Shown piece by piece: positions 14,001 through 26,427 of a stretch of 64,000 bases of DNA (positions within the stretch are counted from its first letter, which is position 1; every line of letters starts with the position of its first letter). The translations under genes and the position numbers were made by a program. A model generated the notes under the pieces. It saw only the letters and a list, made by a program, of their open reading frames with translations, was not told where the DNA came from and made no database searches. Origin of the DNA: Lamellibrachia satsuma (taxonomy: Eukaryota > Annelida > Polychaeta > Sabellida > Siboglinidae). Location: positions 593,001 through 657,000 of the forward strand of contig BSQZ01000018.1 in the NCBI GenBank assembly GCA_033239005.1, given 5' to 3'.

Positions 14001-14317
14001 ACAACAGGTAAAAATGGACACATCCAATACAAAAGTTCAAAATTCCTTCCCAAATGCCAAATGCTAAGGACGTTGGCAAGTTGAACCCATTTTCGTGAAA
14101 TGACTGGGTGCAGTTTCTGGGCCTAGATTGACCCCTATGTTCTGGTCATCAAGTGTTGCTCCTTACCACAAAGCCAGCCCCCCATCCCAAACTGAGTGCA
14201 GGGTCAGGCATGTCACATTGTTTGCTTAAATATAGATTTTACATAAAATCCAATATAAATCTGCAGTATTCAATTTCAGCACGATGAACTCAATGCCATC
14301 TGATGGTGCTGGAAAGG
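11041..14317. other. pard3: mostly unique intron sequence
   Basis: Apart from the possible alternative exon at 12454-12498 and a C-rich stretch at 13920-14000 nothing is recognised. The same holds for 8054-8524, 8666-9174, 9437-9955 and 10438-10764. Confidence 0.5.
12454..12498 (-). CDS. possible alternative first coding exon of pard3
   Basis: A 15-codon open stretch, MYSGDSSDDEDFPPP, begins with an ATG and ends exactly at a strong donor (CCT|GTGAGT) in phase 0. Because pard3 exon 2 starts in phase 0 with Pro-Pro-Asp, splicing would give a PAR-3 with this acidic, proline-ending leader in place of the first 40 residues of the self-association domain. It lies on the same strand, 4.5 kb upstream of exon 2. 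A 15-codon ORF next to a donor-like site can arise by chance, and no promoter motif was recognised, so this is a hypothesis. It could also be the first exon of an unrelated transcript. Confidence 0.25.
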
Positions 14318-14530
14318 AAAAGGTTCTCATAATAACATGGTGCACTATCCAGTTCAAAGCACTTTACACTTCACCCCTGGCAAACCTGTTCGTTCCAACA
14401 CCATCTTGACTTCTCTGGGATGGGAAGCATTCAGCCATGCTGCAATTACTGCATGAAGATTATTTGTTCACATGTATTAAGTGCAGTCTATAGCCAGGAA
14501 CTCATTTAAAGTGAACTGAGATAAGCTGAA
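14318..14530 (-). mobile_element. SINE copy, minus orientation, internally deleted
   Basis: Has AAAGCACTTTACACTTCACC, AACCTGTTCGTTCCAACACC and AGCCATGCTGCAATTACTGC, but lacks most of the AGTCCTTGGGACTGCT block. Confidence 0.7.
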
Positions 14531-14935
14531 CATTTCCAAGAAAAAAAAGATCATTTACTTTGGGAACAAATCAAACATAACCTATCTTAACCAAACAACA
14601 ATGACCGTCTTTAGATTCAGGTAAATGCATCAGTTGCTACATTTTTGTGACAAATCCTTGGCTTTGTACAAGAACATATTGAACTATCACTACATTGATG
14701 GCCCAGCGGAGATGTTGCTATGATCTTCCAACAATCATGGTAGACGTAATAGAAACGCACTCCTTGAAGGCAGTGCAATAATTTGGTGTGTGCTGTGGCA
14801 TTGGTTGAAAAGTAGGTTTGGACATGTTCCCAAATGGGTGTGTCCAGGGAAATGGACAGCATCATCTGGCCAGTGGAACGCAAGTAAACTGGCTGATGGC
14901 TAGGAGCCAAATGCAGGTAGGTGGCAAGAAAACAT

Positions 14936-14983
14936 GCACACATGCATATGTGCATGCACACATGCATGCTCACATGTATGCAT

Positions 14984-15014
<31 letters not shown>

Positions 15015-15018
15015 CACA
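14936..15018. repeat. (ACGC)n / (CATG)n simple repeat
   Basis: CACGCACGCACG tract preceded by CACATGCATGC; the ORFs here are low-complexity artefacts. Confidence 0.9.
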
Positions 15019-15545
15019 TGCATGAACAATGGAGACCAACAACAGTAGTTATGGTAAAACGATAAGATTTTATACCTTTAGCATTTCTCCCATGGGAATA
15101 CATTTCTCCCATGGGAATACATATTACCAGTATTCTGTGTTGTGACATTTTCAGTTTCCTTCCTACCCACCCACCTCCCCCCATTCATGTGCCCATGCTC
15201 TAAGTTATGACTTTGTGACACCTTTTGTTCGTGGACATAATACAGTACTATTTTGGCATGCAACTTTTGTCCTGAATTCACGCCCATAAGCCCCTCACTC
15301 TGTGTCCACCACACAGTTGACCAGTTCTAATGGCCACAGATAACAGAACCACAACATAGATAACATGGAAAAACAACCTGTTGCCATTGATGAGATACAC
15401 AATCAAACTTCAACATCACAGTCTGATAAAGTAAATAGGCACTTTATGAATGCTACATTGTGGTCAAATGTGATAAGGGACTCCATTGGTGACCATGAGT
15501 GCACAAAGTACAACAGACATACTCTCCTTTGTGGACCCAACTGTG

Positions 15546-15872
15546 CGGTATCCAGTCCTTGGGACTGCTCAAAGCACTTTACACTTCACCCCCTGGCAGA
15601 CCTGTTCCTTTACACTTCACCCCCTGGCAGACCTGTTCATTCCAACACCAACTCGACTTCTCTGAGCCATGCTGCAATTACGGTGCAAAGACTACTAATT
15701 CACATATCCACCACTGTCTATAGCCAGGTACTCATTTACACAGCTGAGTGAACTGGAGCAACATGGAATGAACCAAACTGCCCAAGTTTGACAGCAAGAG
15801 GATTCAACACTAGGTTCTCTTGACTGAGAGTCTGATGTTCTAACCACAAAGCCACCATTATGTCACATATCT
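15546..15872 (-). mobile_element. SINE copy with recognisable pol III head, minus orientation
   Basis: Full-length-like copy. On the minus strand the head reads GTGGCTTTGTGGTTAGAAC (rc of 15837-15855, A-box-like) and about 35 bases later GTGTTGAATCC (rc of 15800-15810, B-box-like). The other end carries the shared GGTATCCAGTCCTTGGGACT. A piece of about 29 bp (TTTACACTTCACCCCCTGGC onward) is duplicated in tandem at 15580-15640. Confidence 0.8.
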
Positions 15873-16384
15873 AAGTCTTAATCCTTGGATTGTTAGCACA
15901 AATTGAAATGGTAGTAGTGTCTGGACATCTCATGGGTCACACACCAGTTGCACGATGTCCCCACTGTCCTGTCAGATATGACATTGATGTCAGTGACACA
16001 TGTAGGGCTAGAAAGGATGTATCTTTCTTGGAACTTAAGTAAGTCTGTGGTTATTCTTGGAACACAACACTTTTGGGACTTCTGCGACAGAAAATGCCAT
16101 AGTAAATACATGTAAATAATGTAAAACAGCTGCTTGACAAATTTATGTGTGGTCCAAAACAAACTGTCATAAGAGACAGCCCTAATTAGTCTTGTCAAGA
16201 GGTGATTTTGAGTCACAGGATGACACAGGGTGTACTTCACCCACCACTAAAAAAAACAACTCTACCCTTCCAATGAAACTTCTATTCACAATTATATTTA
16301 TCATCAAGTTGAGTGTGTGCATGTTGTTAAATACATGTGACTATTATAACTTTGTACGCTTATCTATGTAACGTGTCATGCTTG

Positions 16385-16500
16385 CATGTGTGTGTGTGTG
16401 TGCACGAGTGTATGGATGGGTGGTTGCACACACCTACATCTGTGCAATTTGTATGTATTTGCGTGTGCATGTGTGTATGCATGCATAGTTTATATACACA
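16385..16500. repeat. (TG)n-rich simple repeat
   Basis: GTGTGTGTGTGTGC and scattered TGCATG tracts. Confidence 0.85.
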
Positions 16501-16703
16501 GGTATATCATGTATATGACAGAGTCACTTAAGTAAATATGTTTTGGCAGTACAACTTACACAGCTGCAAACATTCAATGGAATTAGCCCACTCAATAGTG
16601 ACTCTCCCACCAGGGATATCTTAATAAAAAGGTAAATCTCACCAGGTAGTGTAATTAGACACCAGCCAAATACGTGCCGGGAGCCACTCAGACACATAAT
16701 AGA

Positions 16704-16856
16704 ACATCTACGGGTACTCCACATAGATGTCACTGGTGTTTCCCTTCATGTACACAAACAGCCCATCGCTGGCAGGTAGAAATATAGTAACATAAACATC
16801 TACAGGTACTCCACATAGATGTCACTGGTGTTTCCCTTCATGTACACAAACAGCCT
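16704..16856 (+). repeat. direct duplication of about 60 bp, 92-bp spacing
   Basis: CTCCACATAGATGTCACTGG through CTTCATGTACACAAACAGCC occurs twice, starting near 16705 and 16797, separated by unique sequence. Confidence 0.9.
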
Positions 16857-16933
16857 ATTTCTCCTATGTACCACAGATACAACATTTTATTGGGTCTAGT
16901 TAACAAATAAATTCCTGCCCAAAGACACAAAGA

Positions 16934-17083
16934 TACATGTTCTTATACAAAGGTACATGTTCTTATACAAAGGTACATGTTCTTATACAAAGATACATGT
17001 TCTTATACAAAGATACATGTTCTTATACAAAGGTACAAGTTCTTATACAAAGGTACATGTTCTTATCCAAAGGTACAAGTTCT
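16934..17083 (+). repeat. 20-bp minisatellite, about 7.5 copies
   Basis: Unit ATGTTCTTATACAAAGGTAC with A/G variants; ends at the 17.1-kb SINE. Confidence 0.95.
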
Positions 17084-17087
17084 TACA

Positions 17088-17325
17088 ACACGATATCCAA
17101 TCCTTGGGACTGCAAAGGTTTTATACCCCCTGGCAGACCTGTTCATTCCAACGCCATGTCAACTTCTCTGGGAAGCATTCAGCCACGCTGCAATTACTGC
17201 GTGAAGACTATTTATTCATGTATCCACCTTGTCTATAGCCACGTGCTCATTCACAGCTGAATGAACTGTAGGAACAAAATTGCCGCTCGAGTCCGATGTT
17301 CTAACCTCTATACCACCACGGCCCA
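17088..17325 (-). mobile_element. SINE copy, minus orientation
   Basis: Head on the minus strand has TGGTATAGAGG (rc of 17305-17315), an exact A-box consensus match; body carries CCCCTGGCAGACCTGTTCAT and AGCATTCAGCCACGCTGCAA. It directly follows the 20-bp minisatellite. Confidence 0.75.
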
Positions 17326-17602
17326 CTATGTCAATAAACCCTGATCAGTGATGTATCTGAAACTACATCTCATGTTTACTCATGTAAATTATATAAGTTT
17401 TTGGCCAACCAGGGAAAACAACACACATCATGACAGATTGTTTTACCCTGTACACACAAATCACCCCTACAAAGCATACAATCACAGCTCCATGATGAGT
17501 ACAGCATTCCAGTCACATCACACTGTATAACCAACATCAGAGGGGTAACTATTTCTATCACAGGGATAACTATTTCTGCCAGAGGTGTAATTACTGCTGT
17601 TC

Positions 17603-18082
17603 CCTTTTAACCCCACTTTTAACCCCACTTCATACCGAATGGTTCTTTTAACCCCACTTCAAACCGAATGGTTCTTTTAACCCCACTTCATACCGAATGG
17701 TTCTTTTAACCCCACTTCATACCGAATGGTTCTTTTAACCCCACTTCATACCGAATGGTTCTTTTAACCCCACTTCATACCGAATGGTTCTTTTAACCCC
17801 ACTTCATACCGAATGGTTCTTTTAACCCCACTTCATACCGAATGGTTCTTTTAACCCCACTTCATACCGAATGGTTCTTTTAACCCCACTTCATACCGAA
17901 TGGTTCTTTTAACCCCACTTCATACCGAATGGTTCTTTTAACCCCACTTCATACCGAATGGTTCTTTTAACCCCACTTCATACCGAATGGTTCTTTTAAC
18001 CCCACTTCATACCGAATGGTTCTTTTAACCCCACTTCATACCGAATGGTTCTTTTAACCCCACTTCATACCGAATGGTTCTT
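17603..18082 (+). repeat. 29-bp minisatellite, about 16 copies, nearly homogeneous
   Basis: Units contain TTTTAACCCCACTTCATACC and GAATGGTTC. Almost no variation after the first three copies, suggesting recent expansion. Confidence 0.95.
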
Positions 18083-18832
18083 CTCATTATCCATTATCCA
18101 TGTACATGTAGCTGTGTATGAAATGTGATGCCTTAACTGCTCGGAAAGATTTATTGAGGACAAATATCTTATGAAGTTGTATAGTATTTCAATGGTGCCA
18201 AATAGAAATAATGCTCCTTGATGAGATAATTAGAAAGACATATTTTCTGACAAATTATTTAAAGAATACTAGCTTCAAAAACATATAATCAGGAAGGGGT
18301 GTGGCAGGAAGTGGGAGTTGGACCATACAAATTGGTGGGAGATGGCAGCTTGGCCCCACAAACAGGTGGAATTTGGGAGGTTGGCCCCAAAAACAGGTTG
18401 GAGATGGGAGGTTGAGACCCCTGCCACACCCCTTTATTCTGACACATTTGAGTCACCAGAACCATTCAGTTGAATAAGATTTTATTTAAGTTATTTCGAG
18501 AAAAAAATCTAAATTTTAACATACACGAGAAATGACAGGAGTGCATAAAGATGGGACATGAGAAAGGCTGAGGGGGATAACCAGGGGAGGGAGAAGGGTG
18601 TCGACAGGGAGAGGTGGAAAGGGATAACAGTTGGGGCAGTGCAGCAGTATGTGAACTAACCTTACCCCTTTATAAAGGGGCAATGAGAAATAACAGAAAT
18701 GACCACACTGATGTTTGGTATTTAACAGTTCTGAAGAATAGCCATTACCTCTCCACCCTAGATACATTTATAAGCAGAATTCCTACCCCAGTTTCAGACC
18801 CATCTACTGTGATGTACAGCGGCTGACTGAAT
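18083..18832. other. pard3: unique intron sequence
   Basis: No exon or element recognised here, nor in 19367-20045, 20434-20785, 21067-22462, 22581-23254 and 23628-24212. Confidence 0.5.
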
Positions 18833-19366
18833 GTACGGTGGCTGACTGTATGTGCAGCGGCTGACTGTATGTACAGCGGCTGACTGAATGTACAGTGGCT
18901 GACTGTATGTGCAGCGACTGACTGTATGTACAGCGGCTGACTGAATGTACAGTGGCTGACTGTATGTGCAGCGGCTGACTGTATGTACAGCGGCTGACTG
19001 TATGTACAGCGGCTGACTGTATGTGCAGCGGCTGACTGTATGTGCAGCGGCTGACTGTATGTGCAGCGGCTGACTGTATGTGCAGCGGCTGACTGTATGT
19101 ACAGCGGCTGACTGTATGTACAGCGGCTGACTGTATGTGCAGCGGCTGACTGTATGTGCAACGGCTGACTGTATGTGCAGCGGCTGACTGTATGTGCAGC
19201 GGCTGACTGTATGTGCAGCGGCTGACTGTATGTGCAGCGGCTGACTGTATGTGCAGCGGCTGACTGTATGTGCAGCGGCTGACTGTATGTGCAGCGGCTG
19301 ACTGTATGTGCAGCGGCTGACTGTATGTACAGCGGGTGACTGTATGTACAGCGGCTGACTGTATGT
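18833..19366 (+). repeat. 19-bp minisatellite, about 28 copies
   Basis: Unit GACTGTATGTGCAGCGGCT. All three minus frames are open, giving repetitive ORFs of about 200 codons that are not genes. Confidence 0.95.
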
Positions 19367-20045
19367 GCTGTACACAAAGTCTCCCAGTATTTAGCACTAA
19401 TAGTATGTTGCGTACTTCCAGATGTTCTGAGACTTGCCTGTCAGTAGACCTGAACACATGGCATGCAAGATGGGTGGGATTAATTTACAACATCCCAACC
19501 ATGTAATTGTGTGTCAGGGTAACAAGGCCAAAGCACAAATGCACAATTTCAGGGATGCCAATACAAACTGGGAGAATCTCCCAGTGTGACTGGGGTATGT
19601 AACTAAGTTGGTTGGGGGTTGGAGGAATGAGAAAATTGTCTAAATAAATCAATTTAATTATGATTGACATCTTCTAAAGGTTGTCTACAGTTCACACAAT
19701 GTAGACCCCAGCTAATTGTACAGAATCATAGCTTATTAATCAAATTAGCTAACAAGCTAAATACTTGTTTTAAGTCTGTTTTTTGTGTCAAAGATGTCAG
19801 ATGTCAAAGATGTCATATGTCAAAAATGTCAGAAAACAATGTTTCTGGGTTTCTAGGCATTTAGGGATGATCGCAAAATATAGATGTGCGACTACACAAA
19901 ACTGTTTCCTGGGGGTCAGCAGCTGTTACAGTAAACATCGTATATCAATATATTTTTCCCAAAAGCATTGTTTATTTTCTAATCATAGTTCACAAGGTTC
20001 AACGCTTGGGTGGTTATGTTATTATTTTGTTAAGCTCCGACCCAC

Positions 20046-20433
20046 TCAGTAACAGTCAAAACACATTGATAAAAAATCTGTAGAAAAGAGAGGTTTGCAT
20101 GTCATTAGTAAATTTCTCAGTGAATTTATATCTCCAACGGGTAGATGAGAGGCCATTGGTGCAATGAGGCGAAGGAACACAGAGCGAGGAGAGAGGTCAT
20201 CTCCAACAGCGAGGAGATACTGCCAGATGACCCCCAAAGTTAGCATATCAATAACACAGTTGAACTTCGAGCACTTGCAGGCAGATTTGCGTTATAGCGG
20301 CTGTGAATGAACAGTATGTGCTGGTCACAACATCAAGGAAGATGACATTTTCATAGGTATCCAGGTTGATATCATTCAAAGTTTCATGTAGTGGGGGAAG
20401 GACCCGAGGATAAGTGAAATGTTTTGAGATCAC
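20046..20433 (-). other. abutting unidentified reading frames
   Basis: Two minus-strand frames follow each other: one with VLPPLHETLNDINLDTYENV ending in CLQVLEVQLCY, the next with LGVIWQYLLAVGDDLSPRSV and FLRLIAPMASHLPVGDINSL. Amino-acid composition is not repetitive. It could be a decayed transposon gene or chance; no motif recognised. Confidence 0.2.
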
Positions 20434-20785
20434 CCCTTAGTTACCAATGTTTTGAGATCAGCCCTTGGGTACCAATGTTTTACTGCGTGAAAAATCAAGG
20501 CAATTATATGTACATATTTATAACATACAAACAGCCTTTTATCATTTATCATCTTTATCGATTCCATCCAACAACAGTAAATAACTTGGAGTCAACTGCT
20601 GCCTGAGTATATGTGCGACAGCCCACATGTTTCAGGTCATGCTAAATGTTAATGTTGTATGCACCTGCATTAGAAGTGTGTTTTTCTGGCAGATTATCAG
20701 TGCCTGTGAGTCATTAACCAACGTTCAGCAGAGCTTGTCTTCAGATAGAGAATGTAGGAGCCTGGGGCAAGTTAAATGTTTAAAT

Positions 20786-21066
20786 ATTGTTTACATGTAT
20801 ACATGTGTATATTGTTTACATGTATACATGTGTATATTGTTTACATGTATACATGTGTATATTGTTTACATGTATACATGTGTATATTGTTTACATGTAT
20901 ACATGTGTATATTGTTTACATGTATACATGTGTATATTGTTTACATGTATACACTTTGTATATTGTTTACATGTATACATGTGTATATTGTTTACATGTA
21001 TACATGTGTATATTGTTTACATGTATACATGTGTATATTGTTTACATGTATACATGTGTATATTGT
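20786..21066 (+). repeat. 25-bp minisatellite, about 11 copies
   Basis: Units contain TGTATATTGTTTACATGTAT; the palindromic ACATGTATACATGT can fold on itself. Confidence 0.95.
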
Positions 21067-22462
21067 GGATACTAGCAGGTAAAATGCAAAGAAGGTCAGG
21101 CACATGTTTACAGGGGTATCTGATTTGAACTTTTTCTAGTTGGCCAATGTAGATTGTTGACATTATTTTTAGGGTGACCCATCATAAAATTAACTTATGA
21201 CCTTACACATTTATGGACCAGTCAAAACAATTCCCTGCTGCCAAAAAAACATAAAAAATAGAAAACATTTAGTTATAGTTTTACTGCTCCATTGACCACG
21301 GATTCTGTACACGAGCAGAAGCAAATGACAGTAGAAAATATATGCTATGCAACAATTCTGTTAATAATTTCATAAGAGGACACAAAAGCAAAATTAAGAG
21401 AAATGCAGAAATACATCCATGCACCCTCCAGGGGGAATACGCCCAGAACAGTGAAATGTCACCCTAGCACCAGTTATTCGTCCTCATTCGACACAAATTC
21501 CTTACATTTCCAAACCTGCTACTTCATACCAGCCACCCCTCAATGGCTACATACCACTATTGCCTTTCCCCACTGAAACTAGTGCTGAAAGCTGCACAGG
21601 CAATTCCACAATCTGCAAAAATTTTAAATTCATTTAAAAACTGTCCACACTTTGACTGTTGATTTATCCTAAAATTTTGCTTCCACAAGAAACACATTTG
21701 TAAGTAACATATGATCCAGCAGACCAGAAAATCAGGCGAGTCAGAAAATCAGAATTTGCTGATCAAGTATCTAAACTGCCTGAGATTGGTCATCATAGCA
21801 ACAGCCAACAAACATAAATTCTTCTGCAATAATGGCCACTAAATAAAGCTGCAAGCATGACCCTTGTCTGCTGGCTCCAGCAACAAATATTTGCCTTATC
21901 TAAACAATGCTAATAGCTTCATGGTAGAGGTTGCATGTTCACTGTGTGTGACAAATCACCCTGTGAGTTTTACAAGAATGGTGTATAATCTTCCACACAG
22001 ATTCCACGAAGTTTTGGGTATAGATAAAAAATGGAATTATTGAAATTCTCCATGAAAAAAAATCCCTATCTTGCGGCAGATTTTTCCAGCTACAACACAT
22101 GTGATTGGAGACTCCCAGATCTACGGACAGATAACGTGTGCCCGCAATCTGGTGGGGGGGAAAGAAGTGAATTATTTATCAGGTGTTGCATCTGCTGAAT
22201 GAATAAACCATGCTGCAACATCTTGCAGAGGTACAGAGGTGAATACAGCATCTATTACAGGTGCAACAATACACAAAACTATCACAACAGTTGATGCAAT
22301 GATGCAATACTATAAATAGTAAATTAACTATCGGCAGTTATTGTCGATAGTACAATGAACTATCGATATTTCATGATAGTTGGCAAAACAATTCAGCAGC
22401 ATTATTTGTGTCACTGTTGTAATAGAAATAAACATATTGTTTCAACTAAATTCATTCATTCA

Positions 22463-22580
22463 AGGTAATGGTATGTTCTTATATAGTGCGGTATCCAGTC
22501 CTTGGGACTGGTCAAAGCACTTTACAATTCACCCCCTGGCAGACCTGTTCATTCCAACGCCATTTCGACTTCTCTAGAAG
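22463..22580 (-). mobile_element. SINE fragment, minus orientation
   Basis: Tail half only: TTCTTATATAGTGCGGTATC, AGTCCTTGGGACTGGTCAAA, CCCCTGGCAGACCTGTTCAT; ends abruptly after CGACTTCTCTAGAAG. Confidence 0.7.
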
Positions 22581-23254
22581 CAGTTTAATCAACTACCTCC
22601 ACGGCTACACGATGACGACACATGCTGTTTTCCTGGCTATCTGCTATTCCGTGATACTATCACAACAGATATGAAATGATCGCAATAGTATTGCAATAAC
22701 GATACAAATATAGCAATACTTTCATACTAGTAAAACTATCCCCCCCCTGCCCCCAATAGTCACCCCTTGCATCTATTACAACCGAAAGTGTGAACATCAC
22801 TAAGTTGGGTGGTGTTATGGTAATACCTTATGTAAACACAGTGTCCCATAGGTGACAGTGTTGGATTACTGAAATGTCTAACTACATCAGCAAGTTTGTT
22901 ATTGCCTGCTAGCGTTACACCCTACACCCCTACTGTTACCCCAGCATTCATGATAAGTAGAAGGAAGTACACACACTGAGGGGGTGACTTTGACAGGGTT
23001 TACCGGGTCAGATCTTGTTCCTGGAATGAATTACATTCTTAGCAAACAAAACAGGAACAACTGGGAACTTTTTTAGTGAAGTATGGCGGGTCACTGATAA
23101 GAAAGTTTGATTTGGATCTGGAATATATCACAGTAGTTGTACTGTTTGTCTGTAAGTTGTACTGTTTGTCTGTAAGTTGTATACCAAAGTGGACACTTTT
23201 CACCACAAAATGTTTCACATCTCTACAAGGTCATCTCTACAAGGTCATCTCTAC

Positions 23255-23480
23255 AAGGTCAAGACAGAAGGAAGATGGTGGAATTAAGAGAAGAGATGAG
23301 AATGAAGCCATACCTGGAAGCAGGGTGTCTACAGAGAATGACTGAGGAAGTATTGGCAGAGAGCATGGGAAACAGAAGAGGGTGGTTGAAGGAGAAGGGG
23401 AGAAGGTTCCCACACCGCAAAGCACCAGAGGGAAGAAGTAGATATGTACAACTTGGGCAACGTCATCTCAGAGGAACCTC
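23255..23480 (+). pseudogene. probable LINE relic, same family
   Basis: The translation starts near DRRKMVELREEMRMKPYLEA, matching KRIDKRRMEELREEV of the 31.3-kb relic. It continues less clearly through LQRMTEEVLAESMGN and KEKGRRFPHRK. A short triplicated CATCTCTACAAGGT precedes it. Confidence 0.4.
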
Positions 23481-23537
23481 TAAACAAAGACGGAAGGAAA
23501 ACTTACATTCGATAATAAATTACTCACTACTGTGCAT

Positions 23538-23538
23538 A

Positions 23539-23627
<89 letters not shown>
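23538..23627. repeat. (AT)n microsatellite, about 90 bp
   Basis: Uninterrupted alternating AT. Confidence 0.95.
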
Positions 23628-23628
<1 letters not shown>

Positions 23629-24212
23629 GATTTTAAAATTGGCCAGTTGGATACTTCATGGATTAGTGAATTTCAGCTGACATATAATGCACATAATTGA
23701 GGTACAAATTCATCCTTGTACAAATTCATCCCAAAATCTACATCAATAAAACACCTCTATTGTACTGCTCCTATTTTACCACAGATATACTAGTAGTACT
23801 AATATGATTTTACTAATCCCTGTATTGGGGAAGAGCTAATAGGGGATGGGGGATTAGACTGAATTATATAACCACTTACGGCTACTATATCCGTTCTCTT
23901 GTGAGCAAGACTACACAGCAAATCTAATTTGCACACCGATTTATTATAACGAATATAAACTCAACGTCTGGTAAAATACATGGCTTATAAAACTGACACA
24001 GTTAGGTAAAACTTAGCTGAACTTAAAGATATAAAAGAGTGTGCTACTCTCACATGTGTTACCCGAGCATCTACCCTGTCCAAGAGCATTCAACAGAACC
24101 AACCCACCTGGGTCCTTCTGTGTCACCTCTTTTTTATACAGAGTGCCCCCTTATAACATGTGATTATTGTTTTAATTTATGCAATCTAGTGGGTAATTAA
24201 ATACTGTGTGAG

Positions 24213-24226
24213 GTGCCCTCTAGTGC
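24213..24226 (-). promoter_or_regulatory. CTCF-like motif
   Basis: Minus strand GCACTAGAGGGCAC differs at one base from the CTCF core CCACTAGAGGGCAC. It lies in pard3 intron 1 beside an (AT)n tract. Confidence 0.35.

Positions 24227-24229
<3 letters not shown>

Positions 24230-24275
<46 letters not shown>
24230..24275. repeat. (AT)n microsatellite
   Basis: Uninterrupted alternating AT. Confidence 0.95.
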
Positions 24276-24278
<3 letters not shown>

Positions 24279-24689
24279 CCCTATGATAACCCTACGATAC
24301 TTCAGATTTTGGCAGGGAACTGTTGGTGCAATACACTGGCACCATGGATAAATTACATGTGGTATATCTTATGTAAATCAATGTAGATTTTTTATTAAAT
24401 ACAATGTGCATGGGTATTCAAGGCAAGGAGACACTAGTCAATAAAAAACTGCGTTCACATTTTACAAAGTGGTATCCCACATGGGATAAGAGAAAGGAAG
24501 TGCTGTGGTCAGTGTAGTGGTGTCTTACAAACAGCCAGGTGAAGTATCTGTACTACACACAGGCAAGATTTCCACCAACATGGCCATGAAACAACTGACA
24601 TCATTAGTTTCCACAGATACCTGTGTTTGCCAGACTGTTACACCAGAACTAACTAATGACTGTGTCTATCACAATATCCAGTGTCCCTT

Positions 24690-24852
24690 TCCATCTCTCC
24701 TGTCTCTCTTGTCTCTTCTGTCTCTCATGTCTCTCCTGTATCTCCTGTCTCTCTTGTCTCTCCTGTCTCTTCTCTCTCTCCTGTCTCTCCGTCTCCCCAT
24801 CTCTCCCTCTCTCCTTCCCTCCCTCTTCCTGCTCTCTCCTCTGTCTCTCACT
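24690..24852 (+). repeat. polypyrimidine tract, TCTCTCCTG-like units
   Basis: About 160 bp almost purely C and T on plus; could form a triplex-type structure. ORFs on both strands are artefacts. Confidence 0.9.
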
Positions 24853-25960
24853 CTGAGCAATACATAAATCAAACAAACAGGGCCAGCTTGTGCAGTGTAT
24901 GTGGCTGCACTCAGAATTCACTACTAGGTGTCAGCACTAACAGATGCAACCAGTAATGTAAGGGGAATGCAAAACAGAACATGACTAGATATAAACAAGG
25001 AACATGGTGGCAACATTGAAACAACTGACCTAAGACAGACTACCCAGGAAGATTGGTGAAAAGGCTTTTATACAGTAGTGGATTGAACTAAGTTTAACAG
25101 AACACAACAACTTATGTCAAAGGACTTGTAAAATGTTGAAGTTAAAGTAAAGGGTTTGATGTTTGGCAACTATTTAGATACTATGTCATACTATTACTAA
25201 AGCTACTATATTTGTCATCAGCTGCACCCGTCAAATGGACAAATATCATCTGACCTCTTTTTGTGGCACCACTTTCTCTGCAGTTTACAAACTGATCCTT
25301 AATTCAAATGTTTCAAAAACTGTATTTGTTGGAAATTGAGAGAGTTAAGAATGTGCATAGCTTCACGATGTGTAATAACACAGACTCAGGTATGTAAACT
25401 ATTTTGTCACTAAACAACCCAGGTGAAGTCAATGTTTACTGGGCTACTTAACCCACACATACACACAGTGATGTTGTCACAATAATACTGTGACACTGTC
25501 CCATAGACACTGACAGGGCATATATAATTTCCTTCTATAAACAACCCGTTGTTGGCTCGGGTGATGTATGAGGAATTTCACCACTAAAATAAAGCAGAAC
25601 ATTCAAATCATGAATTTATCACAAAATACAAAAATGTTTTTGGGGGCAACAATTTAGGAAAATATTGATAAAAAATAAGTGAAGTGGTACCAGAAAAAAC
25701 ATGTGCTTTAAGAATAAATGCAGTATCTTCTAGACTTAACAACAATGCCTGTGTCAGACTTGAATTGAAAGGCTAAAAAATTTAAAAGCTTGATTAAGAA
25801 AAATCTGCAAACACAATTCAAAGGTTACATCACCCAGACAACAAGGAGAATTGCATGACGTCAATGTCTGCACTTGTCACGGGACACAACACTGTGACAG
25901 TAGTGACTCAGTGATAAAAAACAATGAAAAGAAAACAAAAAGTGCCGCGAGGTTTATTTG
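24853..25960. other. pard3: unique intron sequence
   Basis: Nothing recognised. 27049-28199 and 28481-31264 are also AT-rich and featureless apart from a 26-bp direct duplication near 28075-28120. Confidence 0.5.
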
Positions 25961-26243
25961 CTAACCAGATATATGGTTACTGACTATACTGATATATTAA
26001 CTAACCAGATATATGGTTACTGACTATACTGATATATTAACTAACCAGATATATGGTTACTGACTATACTGATATATTAACTAACCAGATATATGGTTAC
26101 TGACTATACTGATATATTAACTAACCAGATATATGGTTACTGACTATACTGATATATTAACTAACCAGATATATGGTTACTGACTATACTGATATATTAA
26201 CTAACCAGATATATGGTTACTGACTATACTGATATATTAACTG
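25961..26243 (+). repeat. 40-bp minisatellite, 7 identical copies
   Basis: Units contain CTAACCAGATATATGGTTAC and TGACTATACTGATATATTAA. I see no variation between copies, implying very recent amplification. CCAGATATATGG is palindromic. Confidence 0.95.
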
Positions 26244-26427
26244 CAGTCAGATAGTTCAATTACAACTCATTGAAGCAGCTCATTTAATACTGATTGTGGA
26301 CACATATCATTGCTGATTTGATTTTAATGACTTGTGATTATTCAACATTCCAGTAATTACAAATTTAAATAATTAAGTTACTGCATTTATTTTGGATTCA
26401 CTTGGTTAAAAGAACATGTCACCATGC

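Noticed and set aside
14617..15184. Cys/His-rich ORFs
   Set aside because: Translations of ACGC and CATG simple repeats.
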